The translations under genes and the position numbers were made by a program. A stretch of DNA of 64,000 bases from Phytophthora colocasiae (taxonomy: Eukaryota > Oomycota > Peronosporomycetes > Peronosporales > Peronosporaceae): contig JAGKQI010000100.1 in NCBI GenBank assembly GCA_018806915.1, positions 248,001-312,000 on the forward strand. Direction: 5' to 3'. Position 1 is the stretch's first letter; every line of letters starts with the position of its first letter. A model generated the notes under the pieces. It was not told where the DNA came from. It did not search any database and was given only the letters and a program-made list of their open reading frames with translations. Shown here in pieces: positions 19,165 through 26,943 of the stretch.

Positions 19165-20841
19165 AAATCTGAGCCGAAGGGTCGCGGTCACATGAGTGAT
19201 GGTCAGGAGAATGTGAATCACCTGACGCATAAACATCAGAATGATGTTTGTCACATGAGTGATAGTCAGGTGAATGTGAATCACCTGACGAATAAACATC
19301 TGAATGATGTTTGTCACATGAGTGATGGTCAGGTGAATCGCATTCACCTGAGAGAAGGTAAAATACCGGTATTACCGGTATCCTTGGAGGTACTTCAAGC
19401 CCCCAAGGGTCGCGCCGACGACGTCGCGTCAACTCTGGGAGTTGACGAAGCAAATAATATTCGGGGAACCGAAAGACGTGCGTCAGCTCTGGGAGCTGAC
19501 GCCACTGGCGCTTCGCTGCTAGTTCCGGGAACTAGCGATCGGTCATCAGCTCCGGGAGCTGATGAGACGTGTATAGGCGAACAGTCGCTGCTAGTTCCGG
19601 GAACTAGCGATCGTACATCCGCTCTGGGAACGGATGATAGGTGTACAAGCGAACACTCGCTAGCGCAGGAAGCTAGCGAGAGCACGTCGACTCCGGGAGT
19701 CGACGATGCGGTTGCTTCATCCGCTCCGGGAGCGGATGGAGGCGCAGCGGTTCAGGGAACCGACTGCGCGGCAGGAGGTGCTGGCGGGTGCAAACGCCCA
19801 GCACCCGAACAACCTGCGTGCTCACGTGCAGCAGCGCTGCACGCGATGAGCGGTACTCAAGCCGGGCTTGATAGTGCGAGTCAGCGGAAGGAATCCGCTG
19901 ACGATTGCGATAACGTCCCGTCCAAGGTGCGATGCCTTGGACGTGGAGCACCTGGAGCCAGGCTCCATGGTAGATCTTCGCGGCGCAAGCTCAGGGAGCT
20001 GCGCGAGTCTCAGTCCGGGACTGAGACGGGTGTATCTGCAGTGCAGACACCGAGTGTCGAGACGTTGAACGTCTTGACACGTACTGGTACTGGGTTACAG
20101 TACCAGAGGATGCGGTTGGAGAATCCGCCGACGTGTGCGTCGGCGTTGGCCGCACTTCCAACGATGAGTTGGAAGCGCTTCGCGCGGGACTTGTACGATG
20201 GACGCATCGAACAAATTTGCATTCTCTCGGATATCGAGAGAGTGGATCGCGAAGCCGAAGAGCTGAAGCAGCTCGTCGTCGATGGGATCACTGAGGGTGA
20301 TGACTCCCTCAGTGCGAAGACTAAGCAGCAGCGCTTCGAGGAGCAGAGTTGGGACTCGTTGAGGTCGAGTCCCTACTACGAAGTTCTGCGGGAGTACAAG
20401 GATGTACTCCCGGACGAGATTCCTTCGGAGCTTCCGAAGGATAAGGGCGTACAGCACGAGATTGATCTCGTGCCGGGCACGAAGTACTGTGCTACACGGC
20501 AGTGGCCACTGCCGCGTGAACAAGTGCAAGCGATCGACGACTTCTTTGAAAGTCGTCGTATTGCAGGTCAAGTGCGGGAATCAAAGTCCCCGCACAGTGC
20601 TCCAACGTTCTGTGTTAAGAAACCACAGGGCGGCTGGCGCATCGTTCATGCGTATAACAAGCTGAACGATGCGACGATACCGGCGCAAACGCCGATACCG
20701 CGAAAAGATGTTATCATCGATTCGATGGCCTTGAGCACTATCTTCAGTGCTCTAGATCTGCGTGATGGATTCTATCAAATCCTCATGCGTGAGAGGGACA
20801 TCCCTCTCACAGCGGTAAGCACTCCAAGCGGTATGCTTTAG
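19165..20841 (+). CDS. pol: Gypsy-2 repeat-rich linker and N-terminal RT
   Basis: Same frame as the protease segment across TAG 19162-19164; first ATG at 19192. It starts with 21-residue repeats (19187-19352), then a low-complexity section of S-x-PG-x-D peptides coded by palindromes (19430-19790). RT begins near 20400 (VLPDEIPSELPKDKG), with PLPREQVQAIDDFF, HSAPTFCVKKPQGGWRIVHAYN and LDLRDGFYQI. It ends at TAG 20839-20841, one codon before E-W-L-V-MPQGLKNAP; related elements have Trp or Tyr at this place. Confidence 0.82.
   Translation, partial: KSEPKGRGHMSDGQENVNHLTHKHQNDVCHMSDSQVNVNHLTNKHLNDVCHMSDGQVNRIHLREGKIPVLPVSLEVLQAPKGRADDVASTLGVDEANNIRGTERRASALGADATGASLLVPGTSDRSSAPGADETCIGEQSLLVPGTSDRTSALGTDDRCTSEHSLAQEASESTSTPGVDDAVASSAPGADGGAAVQGTDCAAGGAGGCKRPAPEQPACSRAAALHAMSGTQAGLDSASQRKESADDCDNVPSKVRCLGRGAPGARLHGRSSRRKLRELRESQSGTETGVSAVQTPSVETLNVLTRTGTGLQYQRMRLENPPTCASALAALPTMSWKRFARDLYDGRIEQICILSDIERVDREAEELKQLVVDGITEGDDSLSAKTKQQRFEEQSWDSLRSSPYYEVLREYKDVLPDEIPSELPKDKGVQHEIDLVPGTKYCATRQWPLPREQVQAIDDFFESRRIAGQVRESKSPHSAPTFCVKKPQGGWRIVHAYNKLNDATIPAQTPIPRKDVIIDSMALSTIFSALDLRDGFYQILMRERDIPLTAVSTPSGML
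19187..19352 (+). repeat. 63-bp in-frame tandem repeat (2.6 copies)
   Basis: Units start GTCACATGAGTGAT at 19187, 19250 and 19313. Each codes for 21 residues of the type MSDGQ-NVNHLT-KH-NDVCH. The unit contains its own inverted repeats (for example CAGGTGA with TCACCTG). It lies between protease and RT. Confidence 0.92.
19430..19790 (+). repeat. Array of palindromes encoding S-x-PG-x-D peptides
   Basis: At least eight palindromic units of one design occur, each with a 5-8 bp stem around a CTGGG/CCGGG-type centre. Examples are GTCAGCT-CTGGG-AGCTGAC, CTAGTTC-CGG-GAACTAG, GTCGACTC-CGG-GAGTCGAC and TCCGCTC-CGG-GAGCGGA. Stems differ between units, but the centre and the palindromic form are kept. 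The encoded peptides read SALGAD, SAPGAD, STPGVD, LVPGTSDR and similar. Confidence 0.85.
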
Positions 20842-23781
20842 GAGTGGCTCGTCATGCCACAGGGGCTTAAGAACGCCCCTGCGACGTTCAATAGATGCGT
20901 GACACATCTATTGCGCTCGGTGCGCGACTTCGCACCGAGCTACTTCGACGACGTGTTCGTCCACAGCCGGGCTGTGAATGGGAAGACGGACATTGAGATG
21001 CACAAGGTGCATCTCCGGAAGCTGCTAGAGCTTATGAGGAAACATAAGCTCTATGCGAACCTGAAGAAGTGTATCTTCGGGGCGAGCGAGATACCCGTGC
21101 TGGGGTGTCTCGTGGGGAAAGACGGCGTGCGCCCTGACCCAGAGAAGGTCAGAGTGATCAATGAATGGCCCACGCCATCCAATGTGAAGGAACGGAGGCA
21201 GTTCCTTGGGCTTGCCACGTACTTGTGCAAGTACGTGGAGAACTACGCGGGCAAGATTCGCCCGTTGTCACAGCTTCTTAAGAAAGAAGCTGAGTGGATT
21301 TGGACGACCGAGTGCGAGGAGGCATTCGGTGCAGTCAAGCAGGGCTTGACTGAAGCGCCGATCTTGGCCGTGGCGGACCAAGATCGTCCATTCCACGTAG
21401 TGTGTGATGCATCCGACTTTGCAATCGGATGTGCATTGATGCAACACGATCACGAAGGGCGTGATCGTGTGGTCTACTATCAATCGCGTCAGCTGAAGCC
21501 AGCTGAGCGTAACTACCCCGTACATGACAAGGAGCTCCTTGCCATGAAGTATGCACTCGCAAAGTTCCGAGTGTATCTACTTGGGAGTAGACCGTTCGTG
21601 GTCTATACAGACCACGCATCATTGCGTACGGCGATTAAGTCGCCGCACATCTCGCAACGTATGGCGAGATGGTTGTCCTTCTTCGCGGAGTACAACTTCC
21701 GGGTGGAGTACAAACCCGGAAGACTCAATGTAGTGGCCGACGCGTTATCGCGTCGACCTGACTATGCGGAGACGGTCGACGCCAACGCTGTTGGCGTCGT
21801 GAGGACAAGTGTGCCGTCGTCAACGTTGGTTGACGACGTGAAGAACGCGTATGCAAGGGATGCAGACGCGAAGGGGCTGCTGGAGTTCCTCGCAGCACCT
21901 TCCGACGTGGCACGTCGGAAGCTAACCCCTCATCTTCGAGCTCGTGTACACCGCTATCGTGTACACGAAGGCCTACTGTTGTACAGTGCAGTAGACGACA
22001 ATGCGGATCGCATTGTCGTCCCGAATGATCATGACCTCCGGTTGAGGATCATGTTCGAGTATCACGATGCCCCCACGGCAGGGCATCCGGGTCGTGAGAA
22101 GACATACACGCTTCTCACGCGTGACTTCTACTGGCACCACCAGTACAAGTGGGTGCGCAAGTACGTACGTGGTTGCGAAGTATGTCAACGCGTGAAGCCT
22201 GCGCAGTTCTCGCAGGCTCCTCTTCAATCACTACCGACTCCGTCGGAGTGTTGGCAGTCCATGTCCATGGACTTTGTCTTCGGTCTTCCGCCTGACAGCA
22301 AGCGGAGGACGGGCATCGTTGTCTTTGTGAACCGATTCAGCAAGATGGTTCATCTTGCTGCCGTCCCGGCTACTGTTACAGCCGCGCAGACTGCGCGACT
22401 GTTTGTTGACATGGTGTTCAAACACCATGGCATGCCGCTCGACATTGTGTCGGACCGTGATCCACGCTTCATAGCGCGGTTCTGGCAAGAAGTGTTTACA
22501 CTTCTTGGTTCACAGTTATCAATGTCGACTGCGGATCATCCGCAGACGGACGGACAGACCGAACGTGTCAACCGTGTATTGGGTGACACGTTGAAGAGCT
22601 ACGCTCACTCGTTCCCGCATTGGAGCGAGTGCTTGCCGATGGCAGAGTTTGCCATCAACAACTCGGTGCATGCCTCGACAGGGCATACACCGTTCTACGT
22701 GAACGCCATGAGGCATCCACGATTGCCGAGCATGCTCGGCGGGGTAACTTCCTCCTTAAGTGGGGGAGGATCTACGGTTGCGTCCGAACAACCGCAGAAT
22801 GCAACTGATAGCAGCACACTATCAGCTGCGGTGACGCGTGCGACGTCTCGTTCGAGCAGGAACGAGAGCGCGATGTCTGTGCCGGGCACAGACATGAGAG
22901 ATGATAGCGAGCAGGCATGGCCTGCTGCTGACAAGGGCGACAAGCTGAATGGATTCAGCTCGGGTGCGCTAGACTTTGTCCAGCGAAGACAAGCCGTCAT
23001 ACGGTTTGTCCAGGATGCTATCGCAGCTTCTGTCGATCGACAGAAGCTGAACGCTGATAATGTTGGTAGGGGCAACATAAATGAATTCAAAGTGGGTTCA
23101 TTAGTTTTGTTAGCTACACAAAACCTGCCTAAACATACAGTGTCTGACTTTGGAGCAAGCAAGCTTGCTCCAAGATTCATTGGGCCGTTCAAAGTACTTG
23201 AACGGCATGGTAACGCGTACCGGCTGGACATACCGTCCAGCATGAGGCTCCACCCGACCTTCTACGTCGGGCGGTTGAAGCCGTACGTGCAGCACGGACT
23301 ACCTAGGGTTGGTAGTCCGACTGAGGAAGTGCGAGAGGCCTGGAAGGCCTTCTCGAGACCGTCGACACGGTCGATCAACTGGTTCACTCGTCCCAAGACC
23401 GGACGAGAGGTTCGAGGCAGTCTGAGCTGCCTCGCAGACCTCAGCACGGAGGACACGAACCTCCTGCTTCAGAGCAGCTATCTCAGCGCTCTGTGTCTGC
23501 TCCAGCGCAGCAACTCGATCGTGCAGGGCACGATCGTCATGGTCATAGCGTTGACCATGCGGAGGGAGTGTTCCCACCCCCTCCGCCGCCGTTGCGCGAC
23601 GCGCGTGGAGCGATCCGCTGGATTGTTGAGCGGATTGTGGCTCATAAGAGAACGAACTCTCAAGGGGTTCGTTTTCGTATTCGTTGGAGAGGATTTCCTC
23701 CCCATCGAGAACATGGGAGCCGCGGAACGTCCTGATGGAGGACGTTCCGGAAATGGTGAGGGCGTACGAAGCCCACCATAA
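20842..23781 (+). CDS. pol: Gypsy-2 C-terminal RT, RNase H, integrase
   Basis: Continues the RT frame from EWLVMPQGLKNAPATFN. RT active site is YFDDVFVHS. RNase H keeps its residues (VVCDASDFAIGCAL, DKELLAMKYAL, VYTDHASL). Integrase has HHCC (YHDAPTAGHPGREK ... CEVC) and DDE (SMDFVFG, SDRDPRF, TDGQTERVNR), then the C-terminal GPF region (RFIGPFKVLERHG ... LHPTFYVGRLKPY). After about 23300 the reading frame loses its family character. The true continuation, with the chromodomain, is in another frame. Confidence 0.88.
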   Translation, partial: EWLVMPQGLKNAPATFNRCVTHLLRSVRDFAPSYFDDVFVHSRAVNGKTDIEMHKVHLRKLLELMRKHKLYANLKKCIFGASEIPVLGCLVGKDGVRPDPEKVRVINEWPTPSNVKERRQFLGLATYLCKYVENYAGKIRPLSQLLKKEAEWIWTTECEEAFGAVKQGLTEAPILAVADQDRPFHVVCDASDFAIGCALMQHDHEGRDRVVYYQSRQLKPAERNYPVHDKELLAMKYALAKFRVYLLGSRPFVVYTDHASLRTAIKSPHISQRMARWLSFFAEYNFRVEYKPGRLNVVADALSRRPDYAETVDANAVGVVRTSVPSSTLVDDVKNAYARDADAKGLLEFLAAPSDVARRKLTPHLRARVHRYRVHEGLLLYSAVDDNADRIVVPNDHDLRLRIMFEYHDAPTAGHPGREKTYTLLTRDFYWHHQYKWVRKYVRGCEVCQRVKPAQFSQAPLQSLPTPSECWQSMSMDFVFGLPPDSKRRTGIVVFVNRFSKMVHLAAVPATVTAAQTARLFVDMVFKHHGMPLDIVSDRDPRFIARFWQEVFTLLGSQLSMSTADHPQTDGQTERVNRVLGDTLKSYAHSFPHWSECLPMAEFAINNSVHASTGHTPFYVNAMRHPRLPSMLGGVTSSLSGGGSTVASEQPQNATDSSTLSAAVTRATSRSSRNESAMSVPGTDMRDDSEQAWPAADKGDKLNGFSSGALDFVQRRQAVIRFVQDAIAASVDRQKLNADNVGRGNINEFKVGSLVLLATQNLPKHTVSDFGASKLAPRFIGPFKVLERHGNAYRLDIPSSMRLHPTFYVGRLKPYVQHGLPRVGSPTEEVREAWKAFSRPSTRSINWFTRPKTGREVRGSLSCLADLSTEDTNLLLQSSYLSALCLLQRSNSIVQGTIVMVIALTMRRECSHPLRRRCATRVERSAGLLSGLWLIRERTLKGFVFVFVGEDFLPIENMGAAERPDGGRSGNGEGVRSPP

Positions 23782-24848
23782 CTTGCAGGGTTAAACCCTG
23801 CACGAGGAGTGCTGCGGTCAGCCACAGCACTCGGAGCTTCGCGTGGCACAATACGACCACGTAGTTCCTTGATGTGATCGGGTACACGGACGACCGTGTA
23901 CCCCAGGAGATCACTTTCGGTGAGGCGTGTTGCCAAGGGTGGGCAACACGGACAGGGTGTGCCAAAGGGAACGGCACATGGGATCCCCGCTTCCATGGAC
24001 TGATCATGGAGGCGTTCACACTTACCACGTGTAGTGTAAGAGTAGTAGCGATCGCGAGCCGCAGCAACGCGATCGCGATATGCCTTCGTGTCTTTGTTGA
24101 AGTTTTCAACAAAGGCGTTCCACGACTGACAAAGTGCCTGCCACTCTGGCACTTTGCTCTTGCGCGAAGTCTTCTTCGCTGCATAGTATCGGAGCTCGTG
24201 GAAGAGCCCGATATAGTAGTCGCGTCTTTGAGTCTCGGACTCAAAGACAACCTTAGCGGCGACGTCGTCGTCGTTGATACTGTTGCATGAGTACAACAGT
24301 ATCGGGTTCGGTGGTGAACTAGCACCGAACCGGTCATGGATTTCTGCCTCAGTAGGCATCCATGGTGTGCGCACTGGCGGATCAGTGCGCGGGGCAGTGA
24401 GCGCCCTCGACATGGGGGACGCTTCATCATCACTGCGCGGACGCTTCGAGCTTGAAGCGTCCGAGGCCTCATGACGAGGTCGTCGAGATCCCACGGGTGG
24501 GTCTGACGTGTCTTCGGACGAAGACACGGGAGCGGGAGCCTTGACATCAACCTCCCCCTCCTCGACATCCTCCTCGTAGTCGAGGATGTCTTCGTAGTCC
24601 TCTCCAAAGAGTTCTTTGAGAGGGACAGCAGGATTCTTAATCTCTGCTAGAGAAGAAGACTTCTTCTTCTTCTCATGCTTCTCCTTATGGAGAGCATGGT
24701 ACTTGGTGACAGAGAGCTTCTCTGTCGGACCGCTGGAAGCAGCAGTGCTAGTGAGCACTGCTGAGGTCGTTGTTCCTGCTGCAGAGGCAGCAGGTGAGGC
24801 TTGCGCGTCCGCAGTAGCCGACGGAGACGTGGGCGTTGGCGAGTTCAT
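23478..24848 (-). CDS. Gypsy-2 antisense ORF (aORF2), function unknown
   Basis: 456 aa on the minus strand, starting about 100 bp from the 3' LTR and converging on pol, with ~300 bp overlap. The N-terminus is Ser/Thr/Ala/Pro-rich (MNSPTPTSPSATADA); next come a Lys-rich patch (KHEKKKKSS), an acidic stretch (GEDYEDILDYEEDVEEGEVD) and the NLS-like motif SSSKRPRSDDEASP. A globular middle section follows with many Tyr/Trp/Arg (about residues 170-320, including a Cys/Pro-rich CPCCPP). No known domain was recognised. The order of composition and the KRPR-plus-acidic motif parallel aORF1 of Gypsy-1. The coding sequence is hairpin-tiled like the rest of the element. Confidence 0.7.
   Translation of the reverse strand: MNSPTPTSPSATADAQASPAASAAGTTTSAVLTSTAASSGPTEKLSVTKYHALHKEKHEKKKKSSSLAEIKNPAVPLKELFGEDYEDILDYEEDVEEGEVDVKAPAPVSSSEDTSDPPVGSRRPRHEASDASSSKRPRSDDEASPMSRALTAPRTDPPVRTPWMPTEAEIHDRFGASSPPNPILLYSCNSINDDDVAAKVVFESETQRRDYYIGLFHELRYYAAKKTSRKSKVPEWQALCQSWNAFVENFNKDTKAYRDRVAAARDRYYSYTTRGKCERLHDQSMEAGIPCAVPFGTPCPCCPPLATRLTESDLLGYTVVRVPDHIKELRGRIVPREAPSAVADRSTPRAGFNPASYGGLRTPSPFPERPPSGRSAAPMFSMGRKSSPTNTKTNPLRVRSLMSHNPLNNPADRSTRVAQRRRRGWEHSLRMVNAMTMTIVPCTIELLRWSRHRALR
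23493..23735 (+). pseudogene. Gypsy-2 chromodomain in shifted frame
   Basis: An 80-aa frame ends in a chromodomain-like stretch, WIVERIVAHKRTNSQGVRF, then IRWRGFPPHREHGS, matching 'V-E-x-I-x-x-x-R...W-x-G-F/Y' of chromovirus integrases. It is one frame away from the integrase ORF, so an indel lies somewhere in 23300-23500. It overlaps, on the opposite strand, the 3' end of the antisense ORF. Confidence 0.65.
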
Positions 24849-24949
24849 TGCGAAATGAACTCGGATTTCTCTTGGGAACTTGACGGTCTTGTCAAGTTCT
24901 GTTGATTGACGTATCTAGACCGATACGTCGAATCTTAACGGTGGAATGG

Positions 24950-25409
24950 TGTAACGGGGTTACACGTACAAGTGGTTGTACCACTTGTAACTCTAACGGT
25001 TAGGATAACTGTTAGAGGTTGGAAATGGGCCTCAGACCTTGGTGTGCTGTACACACCAAAGGATACATGGGCGAACTACATTATTGGGTGGTTCGTGTGC
25101 ATTTGTGCATATTATTGGTAGAAAGTAACGGATTTCTACCAATCACTGAGCAGAGTTTCTGCCAACCACACGTTGGCAGACCCTTTAGAAATAGATAACA
25201 AACAGTTTTAGGAGGTCCATAATTGGCTTATGCCAAATTCAATAACAGTTCTCATTTTACGGTATTTTGCAGTTTAATTTAGTTATATTTGATTTAATTA
25301 TACTTATTTAAATAAGTATACTTAAATTAAGTCTATTCTAATTGCACGCTTCCTCATACACGTAAGCGCACGTGTACGCCATCTAATAGGTCTTGGTAGA
25401 CCCATTACA
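24950..25409 (+). repeat. Gypsy-2 3' LTR
   Basis: 460 bp, same ends as the 5' LTR. A weak purine tract (GGTGGAATGG) precedes it. Some stems differ from the 5' copy: for example CGAACTAC here versus CGAACCAC there, replacing a perfect pair by a mismatch or wobble. Confidence 0.9.
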
Positions 25410-26608
25410 ACTGGGGTAGAAGTTTTGGGTATATTGATCAAAACCCGGGTGGAGAAGATAGTATCGTTAATATAGAGTCTCAAGATCGACTAGTAAATAG
25501 CATTGACCGAATATTAAGTTTGGAAGAAGCCGGTAAACCGGCTGATAATATTACAGCAGATGAGTTTGTGTATGTCATCAAGAAGATGAGATCTCACTCG
25601 GCCCCATGTCCGGATGGGTTTAGCAGTGCGTTCTATCAGCTGGACCCAAACTTATTCAGAGCGAATCTATTGGAAATATTTCGATATCAGGAAACACGGG
25701 GCATTCTTCTGCCCCATCAGCATTATTCATCACTGGTATTATTACATAAAAAGGAGAACGAAGTGATCCTGGCAACTTTCACCCGATAGCGTTGATGCCA
25801 GTGGAGGTGAAGATCTTGTCACGAGTGCTTGTGAATTGTTTAACTCCAATGGTAGTCAAGCACGTACACCCAGATCAAAAAGAGTTTATCCCTGGAAGAC
25901 GGATCGAAGAGCAAGTGATGCTCGTTAGGGACCTGCAACACTTCGTGACGTCACAAAACAAGAGGGGATTGGCCATATTTCGATTTTGCTAAAGCGTATG
26001 ACCGCGTCAATCGGCAATACCTTTTTCGTGTATTAGAGTATCAAGGTTTTGGCCCAAGATTTTTGTCGTGGGTACGGCTGATGTACAAAGAATCGAAGTG
26101 CTCGCTGATGATTAATGGCTGGGCACAAGTTGCACTGACGCCTACCCCAGGCGTTAAGCAGGGAGACCGATTATCTCAATATCTGTTTGCACTCTCGTTA
26201 GAACCCCTTGGAAACCTGTTGAGATCACACAGGAGTATGGGAGTTCTGATAGATTCCTCACTGACCATTCCAGTGGAGTTTTTTGCGGATGACACAGTGT
26301 TGTTTTCGAAGGGAGAGCCGCAGCTAGAAGACCAACCGCAGCTAGTGAACTGCTACTGTGAAGGATCCGGTGCTCAGCTGAACCACTCTAAAAGCGTGAT
26401 AATGAGCTTAAATAACAGGCGATCGGCTCCAAAACTAATGGTCAATATCACCAGATGAAACAGTTCCTTATCTTGGAATTCCATTTGGAAATTCAGACGT
26501 CTCCACTTCACTTGCGACCCAACTGGATAAAAAGCTGCTTACAGGCCTTCAATTATGGCAAGGACGAGCTAACGTTACTTGGACGTCGATTAATTGTACA
26601 GGCCTTAA
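25410..26608 (+). pseudogene. LINE fragment 2 (reverse transcriptase)
   Basis: L1-type RT in several frames. 25520-25789: ADEFVYVIKKMRSHSAPCPDGF then FYQLDP (the 'GPDG-x-x-xFY' block). 25792-25992: MPVEVKILSRVLVNCL and QKEFIPGRRIEEQV (the 'Q-x-GFIPGR' block). From about 25980 in another frame: FDFAKAYDRVNRQY. 26063-26458: GVKQGDRLSQYLFAL and the active site FFADD. 26459-26604 in another frame: YLGIPFGNSDVS ... LQLWQGRANVTW. Several frameshifts make it a pseudogene. It is broken at TTAA 26605 by piggyBac, and its reading resumes at 29942. Confidence 0.85.
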
Positions 26609-26943
26609 CCCCTCGGTTCCCGAGAAATATACACCATAACACGCTAATGAACGTCGTGGGGTCACCATACGCACATTACTTCGAGTTTGTAAGAAGCATA
26701 GCCACGACATGAAGATCGGTGTATTATTTTTCAAAAGGTTTCATTTTCAAAACGTCTAATATACACCTTTGTCGATCACATTGAGTCCTCAATGTCGTAA
26801 CTTCCCGCCACTACATCAAATCAGGCAAGAACATATATACAGGCAACTGCAGAACATGGCAACAAAAGGTACACCAATTCAAGGAAGTGTGTATTACAAC
26901 TCGACACTACCTAACACTCATCAATTGACACGCAGGCCTCCTA

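Larger units (their letters stand above)
17039..25409 (+). mobile_element. Ty3/Gypsy retrotransposon Gypsy-2 (hairpin-tiled)
   Basis: Complete element bounded by LTRs TGTAACGGGG...CCCATTACA. Order: LTR, gag, protease, RT, RNase H, integrase, frameshifted chromodomain, antisense ORF, LTR. No matching target duplication: the left flank ends CTGAT and the right flank starts ACTGG. The LTRs differ at roughly 15-20 positions by eye (about 4%). Throughout the element, coding and LTR sequence consists of successive short perfect inverted repeats, a property absent from its neighbours. It sits inside a LINE. Confidence 0.92.

Noticed and set aside
23660..24607. Minus-strand ORF of 315 aa overlapping aORF2 in another frame
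   Set aside because: Arg/Ser/Thr-rich shadow of the Gypsy-2 antisense ORF; it starts inside that ORF and lacks conserved features.
17039..25409. Hairpins of Gypsy-2 considered as rho-independent terminators, tRNA or microRNA precursors
   Set aside because: They are too numerous, lie inside coding sequence, have short stems and no U-tracts or cloverleaf; a property of the whole element.
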